Part shown: positions 6,842 to 13,816 of the stretch, piece after piece
Position numbering within the stretch: position 1 is the stretch's first letter
Layout: each line of letters opens with the position of its first letter
Origin: Nitrososphaeraceae archaeon
Lineage (GTDB): Archaea > Thermoproteota > Nitrososphaeria > Nitrososphaerales > Nitrososphaeraceae
Assembly (NCBI GenBank): GCA_029240395.1
Contig: JAREAJ010000012.1
Span: 1-15,229, forward strand
DNA length: 15,229 nt
Reading direction: 5' to 3'
Program-made: the position numbers and the translations under genes
Notes under the pieces: generated by a model
What the model was told of the DNA's origin: nothing
Database searches by the model: none
The model's input: only the letters and a program-made list of their open reading frames with translations

Positions 6842-7225
6842 GTGGCTCGGGGTAAGCCACTGAAGACCGGACAGCCCATCAACTTTCTAACAATGATAGA
6901 TCCTAACACAGGAAGAGTCCAAGATTCATCACATGAACTGTACGGCGATTATCTTAAATCAAGAGTTCTAGTTTTCCCAAACGCGGTTGGAAGCAGTGTC
7001 GGAGCGTATGTTCTATATTCATTAAAAACTAAAGGACTTGCTCCTTCAGCAATCATCTGCACTAATAGGACCGACACGCTTACTGCCTCTGCATGTGCAA
7101 TATCAAATATTCCGGCTGTGGATATCTCAGAAAAACGAGCCCAATTAGTCTCATTTATGAGGCCAGGAACAGAGGTTATTGTTGATGCAGTCGAATGCCG
7201 CATTAAAATTATCAAAAGGAATTAA
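6842..7225 (+). CDS. Phosphomevalonate dehydratase small subunit (aconitase X swivel domain)
   Basis: A 127-residue swivelling-domain protein (DUF126 / aconitase X small subunit), partner of the large subunit whose gene ends 59 bases upstream. The two-gene order large-small supports a heterodimeric phosphomevalonate dehydratase. Landmarks are INFLTMIDPNTGRVQDSSHE, VLVFPNAVGSSVGAYVLYSL, with the Gly-Ser-Ser-Val-Gly loop typical of the family's active site, then GLAPSAIICTN and a C-terminal GTEVIVDAVECRIKII. The first usable start is GTG at 6842, with a TTTAAA box about 25 bp upstream. The frame stays open upstream and reads KCRRIVVGVARGK across the GTG, which looks like the family's usual first strand. 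The true start may therefore lie upstream, for example at ATT 6830, or there may be a lesion. Confidence 0.85.
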   Translation: MARGKPLKTGQPINFLTMIDPNTGRVQDSSHELYGDYLKSRVLVFPNAVGSSVGAYVLYSLKTKGLAPSAIICTNRTDTLTASACAISNIPAVDISEKRAQLVSFMRPGTEVIVDAVECRIKIIKRN

Positions 7226-7260
7226 TTGAGAATGAAACCTTCTATAAAGAGCATGGCGAA

Positions 7261-7406
7261 TGACGGGCAAACTGACCGCATAATCTATGCGGAATGAGGA
7301 TGAAAGTCCATGCACAGGCGAAGACTCCGATTAGGTACAGGTGCAAGCGCTCAGAATTGGCAAGGTATAGGTTATCCAATTCACAGAAAAGATTTCGCGA
7401 CTGTCA
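7261..7406 (+). ncRNA. Candidate structured RNA between convergent genes
   Basis: This gap between the convergent small-subunit and Ino1 genes holds unusually well-paired elements. There is a 7-bp hairpin CCGCATA/TATGCGG with a 3-nt loop (7276-7292), a 7-bp hairpin GAATTGG/CCAATTC with a 15-nt loop (7354-7382), and an outer helix TGACGG (7261-7266) / CTGTCA (7401-7406) with one G-U pair closing the whole. A TATA-like TATAAA lies at 7243-7248. Pairing is symmetrical, so the strand is not settled; plus is proposed because of the TATA position. GAAAGTCC (7302-7309) and ACAGAA (7384-7389) recall RNase P conserved blocks, but the P4 helix between them cannot form. No known RNA family is assigned. 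Confidence 0.3.
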
Positions 7407-7463
7407 CATATGAGTCTAGTAATATGTATATACAATATCTATTTAATCACAGAAAGAGAAATC

Positions 7464-8531
7464 CTATCTTTCTCTCGTTCCATTCACAAACTCAATGAAG
7501 TTATCTTTGGCCTTCGAATATGCCATTTGCACAGGAGGATGTTTGAAACAATAGGCAGATATGCTCTCGATAGGGCCGGCGACGCCTCTATCCATCGCTA
7601 GTTTTAGTCCTCTAATTGCGTCAATCATGACACCCGCACTATTATAAGCATCAACTACTCTCAGCTTGAGATCAAGCTCTATTGGAATATTCCCAAATGA
7701 CCTGCCTTTGATGTACACGTAGCATACTTTGTCGTTTCGCAAAAAACTCACGTAGTCTGATGGTCCTATTCTCATAGGAACTTGATAAGGTGACATAGCC
7801 TCTACTGCGCTGGTCTTGCTTATTCGTTTGTCTTCCAGTCTTTCTTCATCAAGCATATTGTAAAAGTCCATGTCCCCCCCTATATTGAGCTGATAGGTCT
7901 CATCAACCTTTATTCCTCTGTCGACAAAAAGCTTCACGAGAGTCTTGTGGACGACGGTTGCACCAAGCTGACTCATAACATCGTCTCCTGCGCATGCGAG
8001 ATTTCTGCTTTGGAACGCCTGTTGCCATTTAGGCGCAGAAGCGATGAAAACTGGAATAGCATTTATAAATCCCACCTGGGCTTCCAAACATTTTTCAGCA
8101 TAGTATTTTGTTGCGAGTCTGCTACCCACCGGTAAATAGTTTAATAAAATATCAGTCCTTGTATCTTTTAGGACATCTGCCACATTCACTGGAGGCTTAT
8201 TAGATACGTTGATCTTTTCACCAAGATGTCTTCCGACACCATCAAGTACTTCAGCTCTCTTTACCTGAACATCAAGATTGTCGATGTCTGAGATTTTCGG
8301 TGTATTGTTGGGTGGAGCAAATACTGCCTCTGAGAGATCCCGATCCACTTTAGAATCCGCGACATCAAAAGCGGCAACAAAATCAATATCACCAGGTTCG
8401 AAGCCGCCCAAGTTGTAAGCAGTAAGCCCAATTGAATCGTTTCTATTTTTATCGTAGTATTTAGTACCTTGAATTAGTGCAGAGGCGCAATTTCCTACCC
8501 CTGCTACGGCTACTCGAATTTTCTTTGACAT
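7464..8531 (-). CDS. ino1: Inositol-3-phosphate synthase (Ino1)
   Basis: A 355-residue enzyme converting glucose 6-phosphate to inositol 3-phosphate with NAD as internal redox cofactor, the first step to inositol phospholipid headgroups. It resembles the short actinobacterial/archaeal Ino1 type throughout. The Rossmann loop GVGNCASALIQG is at residues 11-22; TDILLNYLPVGS (about 126-137), a GDD segment at 182-184 followed by SQLGATVVHK, LNIGGDMDFYNML, RISKTSAV, IGPSDYVSFL and NSAGVMIDAIRGLKLAMDRG follow. One notable change is Met186 right after GDDV, where Mycobacterium Ino1 as I remember it has lysine (GDDIK). The ATG at 8531 is preceded by a TTAAATA box about 23 bp upstream, so the mRNA is probably leaderless or nearly so. 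The HAD gene lies 128 bp upstream on the same strand. Confidence 0.92.
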   Translation of the reverse strand: MSKKIRVAVAGVGNCASALIQGTKYYDKNRNDSIGLTAYNLGGFEPGDIDFVAAFDVADSKVDRDLSEAVFAPPNNTPKISDIDNLDVQVKRAEVLDGVGRHLGEKINVSNKPPVNVADVLKDTRTDILLNYLPVGSRLATKYYAEKCLEAQVGFINAIPVFIASAPKWQQAFQSRNLACAGDDVMSQLGATVVHKTLVKLFVDRGIKVDETYQLNIGGDMDFYNMLDEERLEDKRISKTSAVEAMSPYQVPMRIGPSDYVSFLRNDKVCYVYIKGRSFGNIPIELDLKLRVVDAYNSAGVMIDAIRGLKLAMDRGVAGPIESISAYCFKHPPVQMAYSKAKDNFIEFVNGTRER

Positions 8532-8550
8532 TAAAGACTATATCTGACCT

Positions 8551-8557
8551 TATTTAA
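8551..8557 (-). promoter_or_regulatory. TATA box of ino1
   Basis: TTAAATA on the minus strand, centred 23 bp upstream of the Ino1 ATG. A second AT-rich stretch lies at 8560-8573, so the exact box is uncertain. Confidence 0.45.
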
Positions 8558-8659
8558 TGTATTATTAATATAGGTATCTTCAGGACGTAATAACCCTTTT
8601 TACATAGATGCTCATCATCGATCAAGCCGATGGCATCGGAAAAATGTGTGCGAAAGCTG

Positions 8660-9163
8660 TCATAAAAGTAGCTCTGCTTCAGTCAGTGAACTTACCCTGA
8701 GCGGCCAATGGAAGTTCCTGTTCCACGGTTGCTCAAAAAGGATACCTGTCATCGGCGAGACCAAATCAACCAAATTGCTTGGTGCATCATCAATTATAAT
8801 GTCAAAAAGATAGGAAGATTTTGGCAGGTCATCATATACAAACATTAAGTCATCAGAAAATATGTCGTATAAGTCAAGCCATTTCGACACGTATGAAACG
8901 GTAACTCTTTCTCTTTTTGTCAAAATTGAAATCCTGTAACCCTTTCTGTGGATATTCCTAGTAACTTCGCTTAATTTTCTTTCCGTAGGAGGAATTTCAG
9001 CCCATCGATATTTCCAGATGAAATTGAATATGTCCGAAATTTCGGAAGGAGATATTGGAAGGATAGTAGAAATGTCCCATGAAGTAATTTCTGGTTTCGT
9101 AACTTGCGTACCCATTCGGATGTTATACTCATCTGTCCAAACTACCAGAGTGTCCGCAAGCAC
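8660..9163 (-). CDS. HAD-like hydrolase, probably nucleotidase-like; true start lies upstream
   Basis: From the first usual start codon (GTG, 9163) this gives 167 residues, but the catalytic HAD motif I lies just upstream in the same frame: KILAIDVDSVLADT, with the DxD aspartates at 9175-9173 and 9169-9167. The rest of a HAD phosphatase follows: motif II ISILTKRE (Thr82, counting from the GTG) and the acidic motif FDIIIDDAPSN (Asp125-Asp126). The DVDxVLADT opening and small cap resemble the 5'(3')-deoxyribonucleotidase type, but the substrate is unknown. The frame is open from a TAA upstream of 9240 with no ATG, GTG or TTG before 9163. The protein must therefore start at a rare codon (ATC 9187, ATA 9202, CTG) or the gene has suffered a small indel. 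A TATAAA box at 9240-9245 shows where its promoter probably is. Minus strand, upstream of ino1. Confidence 0.75.
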   Translation of the reverse strand: MLADTLVVWTDEYNIRMGTQVTKPEITSWDISTILPISPSEISDIFNFIWKYRWAEIPPTERKLSEVTRNIHRKGYRISILTKRERVTVSYVSKWLDLYDIFSDDLMFVYDDLPKSSYLFDIIIDDAPSNLVDLVSPMTGILFEQPWNRNFHWPLRVSSLTEAELLL

Positions 9164-9239
9164 AGAATCGACATCGATGGCAAGGATCTTGCTTGGCCCT
9201 ATACCTGAAACCTCACAATTTGTACCACACAGAACAACA

Positions 9240-9245
9240 TTTATA
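9240..9245 (-). promoter_or_regulatory. TATA box of the HAD-like gene
   Basis: TATAAA on the minus strand. Initiation about 25 bp downstream would fall near 9217. This is upstream of the HAD motif I codons and clearly upstream of the GTG at 9163, supporting a longer protein than that GTG would give. Confidence 0.45.
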
Positions 9246-9351
9246 CTTTATAATTAATGTTTTGAAGTTAGAAAACGGCTACAAAAGGCTTTTGCGCATA
9301 TCTCAATTTTCTTTCTTTTCAGATGAGATAGCCTGGTAGGGTCCGCTCCAT

Positions 9352-9357
9352 AAAAAA
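9352..9357 (-). terminator. T6 tract downstream of tRNA-Ile
   Basis: Six T on the minus strand, 15 bases past the tRNA-Ile 3' end. A short T run like this is the usual archaeal tRNA terminator. Confidence 0.5.
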
Positions 9358-9372
9358 TGCTTTAGCTTAATG

Positions 9373-9446
9373 TGGGCCGAAAGGGAGTTGAACCCTCGAC
9401 CTTTCGATTATCAGTCGAACGCTCCACCAAGCTGAGCTATCGGCCC
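9373..9446 (-). tRNA. tRNA-Ile(GAU)
   Basis: A complete cloverleaf on the minus strand: acceptor strands GGGCCGA (9446-9440) and TCGGCCC (9380-9374) pair fully. The D arm GCTC/GAGC has loop AGCTTGGTG, the anticodon stem TTCGA/TCGAA encloses loop CTGATAA with anticodon GAT, and the T arm GAGGG/CCCTT has loop TTCAACT. The discriminator base is A (9373) and CCA is not encoded, as is normal in archaea. There is no intron. A TTAAATAAG box at 9473-9481 is about 31 bp upstream. It reads AUC and AUU; IleRS, which charges it, is encoded about 5 kb away on the other strand. Confidence 0.95.
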
Positions 9447-9472
9447 TAAAATTACTATTGTTAAAAATGGGA

Positions 9473-9481
9473 CTTATTTAA
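9473..9481 (-). promoter_or_regulatory. TATA box of tRNA-Ile
   Basis: TTAAATAAG on the minus strand, centred about 31 bp upstream of the mature tRNA 5' end, implying a leader of a few bases removed by RNase P. Confidence 0.5.
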
Positions 9482-9667
9482 TCTAACGGCAAAACAAGCT
9501 CAGTAATTCATACCCAAAAAATGACTAGCAGAATCGGTCACATTTCCTAAACGAGAACGACATTGACCCACCTTTCTCATCTCAAATAGCAAATACGAAA
9601 ACATATGCTACTTTATGCATAATATATTAGATGCCTTCGACTACTACGTATAGGTCCCAGTCCAACC

Positions 9668-10489
9668 ATGTCAAAGATAATTCGAAATGTCGCCATAATA
9701 ACCAAAATAAATAACGACGAGGCATACAGGACAGCAAGGGGCGTTAGCAAATTACTCCTCGAGAGAAATGTAAACGTTTTTTCGATACATCCGCTGAGTG
9801 GCCAGAATATGACATCCATTACTGCCGAATCGGTTGGGGAACATGATCTGGACTTAATTCTGGCTATAGGGGGTGACGGGACAACTCTCAAGGCATTTAG
9901 AATACCTCCGTTTCGGATACCAGTAATGAGCGTTAACATCGGAGGACACAGAGGAATCTTGTCTGAGCTGGGGAGCGGATCTATCGAATGCATAGTTCAG
10001 TCCCTTCTTTCAGGCAATCACTTTCATGATTGTCGGATGCGTATACAAGCCTTCGTAGAGGGTATTAGGACTCCCCCAGCACTCAATGATATCCTGTTAA
10101 CAAGACAAAGTCTGACAAGGACTCCCGTTTTGTCAATCACTATTATGGGAGAAAAAATTCAGGAGAAAATGGACGGGATAATTATATCCACTCCAACAGG
10201 ATCAACAGGCCATTCATTTTCACTCGGCGGTCCTGTGATTCAAGAACATCTTCAATGCATGATGATAAGCCCCGTTGCATCTATCAGTAGATTTCCTATC
10301 TTGGTGCTCCCAGTCGAAGATATCCAAATTACGAGTTCACATGAGACTGCATTAATACTTGACGGCCAGGAAACACACGTGATACCTGCAGGACAAAAAA
10401 TAACAATTTCTCGTTCTCCTGTCGACGCATGTTTCCTAAGGTTGAAAAAAAAGGGGACTCGACAACTTGAAAAACTCGGACTTAAATGA
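9668..10489 (+). CDS. nadK: NAD kinase (ATP/polyphosphate-NAD kinase)
   Basis: A 273-residue NAD kinase, which makes NADP+ from NAD+ in the cytosol. The signature GGDGT sits at residues 68-72 with the catalytic Asp70. It is followed by SVNIGGHRGILSEL, the substrate-binding LNDILLTR, and the second conserved block DGIIISTPTGSTGHSFSLGG that forms the NAD site. The C-terminal part MISPVASISRFPILVLP and ILDGQE completes the all-beta domain. Length is normal for the archaeal enzyme. The ATG at 9668 begins right before the first Rossmann-like strand. An AT-rich TATA candidate is at 9621-9629, giving a short leader. The 3' end overlaps the next gene by 23 bases, so the two are very likely co-transcribed and translationally coupled. 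Confidence 0.93.
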   Translation: MSKIIRNVAIITKINNDEAYRTARGVSKLLLERNVNVFSIHPLSGQNMTSITAESVGEHDLDLILAIGGDGTTLKAFRIPPFRIPVMSVNIGGHRGILSELGSGSIECIVQSLLSGNHFHDCRMRIQAFVEGIRTPPALNDILLTRQSLTRTPVLSITIMGEKIQEKMDGIIISTPTGSTGHSFSLGGPVIQEHLQCMMISPVASISRFPILVLPVEDIQITSSHETALILDGQETHVIPAGQKITISRSPVDACFLRLKKKGTRQLEKLGLK

Positions 10490-10973
10490 ATATGTTTTAG
10501 ATGCTAGCGCGTTTTATGCTGGACTTCCATTCACAACCATTACAAAATCCTATACCACAACCCTAGTATTCAATGAGGTTCGACACTTAAAAGGCTCCTA
10601 TTCACTACTGGACACCATTGTAGAAACCGATAAATTAAGAATAGTCGACCCCAATGAAGAATCGGTCAGAGAAGTGAAAAGTGTCATAACAAAGTCTGGA
10701 GACTCATTGAAACTTTCGGAAGCAGATATTTCTGTTCTTGCACTCGCTCATCAAATGAAAAAGACACTAATATCAGATGATTTTGCAGTCGAAAACACAG
10801 CAATGCTTCTAGGTATTTCTATAAAGGCTTTGGGTACTAAGGGTATTAGGCATGTTCGGAAATGGATTTTGTATTGTTATTCCTGTGGGAGGGTTTATGG
10901 TCCAAGAACTAATGAATGCTTAATATGCGGAAACAGGCTCAAGCGGAGATTCAAGAAGCTATACAGTAGTTAA
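10467..10973 (+). CDS. nob1: Nob1-type PIN-domain endonuclease with zinc ribbon
   Basis: A 168-residue protein with the architecture of archaeal Nob1, the endonuclease that cuts the 16S rRNA 3' end during small-subunit maturation. The PIN domain occupies about residues 8-122 with acidic metal ligands at Asp12 (VLDASAF), Glu37 (FNEV), Asp87 (LSEADISVLALA) and Asp104/Asp105 (LISDDFAVEN). The C-terminal zinc ribbon has Cys137, Cys140, Cys151 and Cys154 (CYSCG and CLICG), then a basic tail RLKRRFKKLY. This PIN-plus-ribbon order distinguishes Nob1 from VapC toxins, and no antitoxin gene is nearby. The start is TTG at 10467, inside the NAD kinase gene. No ATG or GTG precedes the first PIN strand in frame, so the TTG is likely but not proved. 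Confidence 0.88.
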   Translation: MKNSDLNEYVLDASAFYAGLPFTTITKSYTTTLVFNEVRHLKGSYSLLDTIVETDKLRIVDPNEESVREVKSVITKSGDSLKLSEADISVLALAHQMKKTLISDDFAVENTAMLLGISIKALGTKGIRHVRKWILYCYSCGRVYGPRTNECLICGNRLKRRFKKLYSS

Positions 10974-11093
10974 ACCGGGTAACTAGAACACAGATAAATT
11001 GATGAATTTTGAGTGGTCAAGAGTTAACCTTGCTATAAGGAAGACACTTACGCAAGGATTAATTGTAGAGTCTAAAGTCTAAGTAATGTGTAA

Positions 11094-11957
11094 TTGTCAG
11101 AAGTAATTCACGTAGATAGCGGCCTGATAAGAAATCTCGCAGTCCCGCGGCTGAAAGATTCTAAGAAAGGAGACAATGGTACAGTACTAATCGTGGGCGG
11201 AAACAGGATATATCATGGAGCGCCAATACTTGCATCAATGGCTGCGATGAGATCCGGTGCTGACTTGGTCTATATCGCTGTGCCAAAGTCGAACACAATT
11301 CCCACAAGGGCCTTATCCCCGAATGCAATTGTTCTCCCATTACCGGACGACAAATTAACAGTGGGAGCCGCGAATCGACTAGGCACTTTACTGCCGAAAA
11401 AGCCTAATTCGGCAGCGATAGGGATGGGTATGACTATATCTAGACCAGAAGCATTGAAGCGTCTTCTGAAACGGCTTGGGGAAAAGGGTACGAAAGTAGT
11501 GTTAGACGCATCCGCCTTAGTGCCGGCGATATTGGACGACATATCTGGCTCCGGTGTAATTGTTACTCCCCATCCGGGAGAGTACAAAAGAATGTTCGGA
11601 GAGGAAGCTGGCAAGGAAGAACCAGAACAAGTAGCAAACATTGAAAAAATGGCACGAAGACATCGCATAACGATTGTACTAAAGGGACCAGTGAATGTAA
11701 TCTGTGATAGCCAGAAACTGTCTGTTGTCAAAAGAAGTACCCCCGCAATGACGGTGGGTGGGACAGGCGATATATTATCTGGTATGGTAGCCGCATTCCT
11801 AAGTAAAATGAGCCCGTTTGATGCCTGCCTTTTTGGAGTCTATTTCAATGGAGTTGCTGCGTCTTTGGCATGCCGGAAGTTGGGACTACACATTGTTGCA
11901 ACGGATATAATCGAGGAGTTGCCAAACGCGTTAAAAGAGTTTGATGTAATACAGTGA
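11094..11957 (+). CDS. nnrD: ADP-dependent NAD(P)H-hydrate dehydratase
   Basis: A 287-residue ribokinase-fold repair enzyme that dehydrates damaged (S)-NAD(P)HX back to NAD(P)H. Signatures are KGDNGTVLIVGG (25-36), HGAPILASMAAMRSGADLVY (41-60), TPHPGEY (158-164), VLKGPVNVI (195-203) and the nucleotide/catalytic loop GGTGDILSGM (222-231, Asp226). This is the stand-alone dehydratase; the epimerase domain fused to it in many archaea and bacteria is absent here and not encoded nearby. The start is TTG at 11094; the in-frame GTG two codons earlier is followed at once by a stop. A 120-base gap separates it from nob1, so it may have its own promoter, with TTAATT near 11058 as a weak candidate. Confidence 0.9.
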   Translation: MSEVIHVDSGLIRNLAVPRLKDSKKGDNGTVLIVGGNRIYHGAPILASMAAMRSGADLVYIAVPKSNTIPTRALSPNAIVLPLPDDKLTVGAANRLGTLLPKKPNSAAIGMGMTISRPEALKRLLKRLGEKGTKVVLDASALVPAILDDISGSGVIVTPHPGEYKRMFGEEAGKEEPEQVANIEKMARRHRITIVLKGPVNVICDSQKLSVVKRSTPAMTVGGTGDILSGMVAAFLSKMSPFDACLFGVYFNGVAASLACRKLGLHIVATDIIEELPNALKEFDVIQ

Positions 11958-12373
11958 TACCAGACATAACCCCACGCGGTGTTATTCTTCAGGCCATTCC
12001 TAGTTGAAATACATCTGATTCCTGAAGATTAAATAAACGTACCCCAGAGGTTGTTATATCCTGTTTACCAATTCGTTTTTACAACTTTGCTCTATCTTTT
12101 ATTTTCTTCGGCAGAAATTGATAAGTGCTTGACCCTGCTAACTGAGTGGAGGTATGAAATCAGCCATTTATCATGTTACAAAAGTAGGTTGTCATTCCCT
12201 ACCAGACAATTGTATGGGGTCCGATTTTTGAACCTTCTCTAGCCCTCCTGTCTTGGCTTTTCCACTGAGCGAAGTTCAGAGGCTTTGTGCAAATTATTTT
12301 GTTTCTTAAACAATATACATTTACACCGTACTAATTCAAATCGTAACCTGAGTCTAGTCTATCGGTAATTATA
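11958..12373. other. Intergenic region upstream of cdvC without recognised gene
   Basis: I see no protein-like frame, tRNA fold or strong repeat in these 416 bases on either strand. An imperfect inverted repeat, AACCCC near 11986 and GGTGTT near 11996, lies just after nnrD. Near the cdvC end, AATATACAT around 12310-12318 and TAATTATAAT right before the ATG are AT-rich promoter candidates. A 25-codon ATG frame at 12154-12231 abuts a GGAGGT, but the spacing of zero makes it an unlikely gene. Confidence 0.4.
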
Positions 12374-13639
12374 ATGAGTTTAGCTCCTCAGGAATTAGAG
12401 AACAGTGCCAGCAAGTATGCTGCTGAGGCAATTAGACTAGATTCCGAGGGCTCCCGCGGAATGGCTATTCAGTCGTATCAGAGGGCTATCGAAGCCCTAG
12501 TTAAGCTGGTTCAAGTGTACCCAGAGTACAAACTTAACAGGATATACATGGAAAGAGCAAGCACATACCAAAACAGAATAAAGGCACTGCAGATGACCTT
12601 GGACGTCACCGACGGAATGTCAGAAGGTAAATCAGATCCTGCTTCCGGAGACCCTGTAAACCCTCCCAGACAGAAAAGGAACTCAGTTCACACAAGAGTC
12701 CAGAATACCGATGAACCTTCAGATATACAAAACGACACTCACAAGGCGACCGAAACTTCAAAGATGGACTTTGACGGCCTTTTGCTAAAGGAAAAACCTG
12801 AGGTGTCCTGGGATGAAGTGGTAGGTTTAGAAGATGCGAAGCGAGCAATCAGAGAGTCGATAGTGTATCCAACGAAAAGACCGGATCTTTTTCCCTTAGG
12901 TTGGCCAAGAGGAATGTTGCTATATGGACCTCCAGGTTGTGGAAAAACGCTGCTAGCAGCAGCAGCCGCTGCTGAGATCGACGGCTATTTCATTAATGTA
13001 GACGCTTCCTCAATGATGAGCAAATGGCTAGGTGAAGCAGAAAAAAATGTATCAAAGCTTTTTGTTATGGCCAGAAAGCTTTATGAGAGTGAGAAGGTTC
13101 CGGTTCTTCTTTTCATAGATGAAATTGACTCCTTGCTGGGCGCACGAAACAGTGAGGTAGGGGGGGAGGTTAGGGTGAAAAATCAGTTCCTCACCGAAAT
13201 GGATGGGATTAATGGAAAATCAAAGGAGTCCCTGATGTATGTCATAGGGGCTACTAACAAGCCCTGGACCTTAGAAGCAGGGTTTTTAAGAAGATTCCAA
13301 AAGCGAATATATGTAACGCTACCTGACATTGCGTCGAGAACAAACCTATTCAGTCAATATACCCAGCCCTTAAAAAAGGACAGAGTCTTCAAATGCGACG
13401 AATTGGCTAAGGTGGCAGAAGGATACAGTGCAAGCGACATAAAAGACATCTGTCAGGCTGCACAACTCAAGGTTGTCGACGAACTATTTGAGAGCGGAAA
13501 AGCCTTAGAGTCAACGTCCAATCCGAGGCCAGTTACCATGTCCGATTTAAAAGAAATATTCAAGGTAAGAAAGCCAAGTATTAGTACAGAAATGATTAGG
13601 GCCTACATGAGATGGAGCGATCAATACAAGGCCTTGTAA
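12374..13639 (+). CDS. cdvC: CdvC, Vps4-like AAA ATPase of the ESCRT-type cell-division system
   Basis: A 421-residue Vps4/CdvC homologue that remodels or disassembles CdvB (ESCRT-III-like) polymers during archaeal cell division. An N-terminal MIT domain of three helices (about 5-75) should bind CdvB tails. A hydrophilic Ser/Thr/Asp-rich linker (about 80-130) leads to the AAA module opening with VSWDEVVGLEDAKRAI. Walker A GPPGCGKT is at 185-192, the pore loop is SKWLGEAEKN, Walker B is LLFIDEID with Asp249-Glu250, sensor 1 is VIGATNKP, and the arginine-finger segment is RRFQKR. The C-terminal part VAEGYSASDIKDICQAA and the last helix MIRAYMRWSDQY complete the Vps4 layout. No cdvA or cdvB is in the window; from memory, thaumarchaeal cdv genes are scattered. 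The ATG at 12374 is in the expected place before MIT helix 1. Confidence 0.93.
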   Translation: MSLAPQELENSASKYAAEAIRLDSEGSRGMAIQSYQRAIEALVKLVQVYPEYKLNRIYMERASTYQNRIKALQMTLDVTDGMSEGKSDPASGDPVNPPRQKRNSVHTRVQNTDEPSDIQNDTHKATETSKMDFDGLLLKEKPEVSWDEVVGLEDAKRAIRESIVYPTKRPDLFPLGWPRGMLLYGPPGCGKTLLAAAAAAEIDGYFINVDASSMMSKWLGEAEKNVSKLFVMARKLYESEKVPVLLFIDEIDSLLGARNSEVGGEVRVKNQFLTEMDGINGKSKESLMYVIGATNKPWTLEAGFLRRFQKRIYVTLPDIASRTNLFSQYTQPLKKDRVFKCDELAKVAEGYSASDIKDICQAAQLKVVDELFESGKALESTSNPRPVTMSDLKEIFKVRKPSISTEMIRAYMRWSDQYKAL

Positions 13640-13683
13640 ACGCGGCGACTGCCGACTTTGGACATGGTCTAATGCCAGACGGG

Positions 13684-13718
13684 ACATTCTATCAGAATGT
13701 GCATTCTCTATCCAGAAT
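13684..13718. repeat. Two tandem ATTCT/AGAAT inverted repeats
   Basis: A 17-bp palindrome ACATTCT-ATC-AGAATGT (13684-13700) is followed at once by a looser copy, ATTCT (13703-13707) and AGAAT (13714-13718) with six bases between. They lie 45 bases after the cdvC stop, between cdvC and the convergent pyrophosphatase gene. They could be a paired operator-like site or an RNA hairpin at the cdvC mRNA end; nothing decides. Confidence 0.4.
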
Positions 13719-13816
13719 CTACTTTGAATTTCGCCCGTTTCTCTGATTTGGATTGAGGTCAACAAGAGGAGAACGAGGAAGCCCTAATTAGTCGAGTTAA
13801 CATTGAAGGATATGAG

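Noticed and set aside
7297..7400. Possible RNase P RNA (GAAAGTCC and ACAGAA resembling conserved regions CR-I and CR-V)
   Set aside because: The universally conserved P4 helix would need a GGCTT-like strand after ACAGAA to pair with AAGTCC, and it is absent. The distance between the two words is also too short for a normal archaeal RNase P RNA. Kept only as an unassigned structured-RNA candidate.
10467..10973. VapC-type toxin of a toxin-antitoxin pair
   Set aside because: The C-terminal four-cysteine zinc ribbon and overlap with nadK fit Nob1, and there is no antitoxin gene beside it.
11270..11731. 153-codon minus-strand frame
   Set aside because: Entirely antisense to the well-supported nnrD gene; mirrors its codon structure.
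12154..12231. 25-codon frame preceded by GGAGGT
   Set aside because: The GGAGGT touches the ATG with no spacer, which does not work as a ribosome-binding site, and the peptide has no recognisable features.
12051..12242. 63-codon frame in the gap before cdvC
   Set aside because: Hydrophobic at the start but without a plausible start signal or family resemblance; likely chance in AT-rich sequence.
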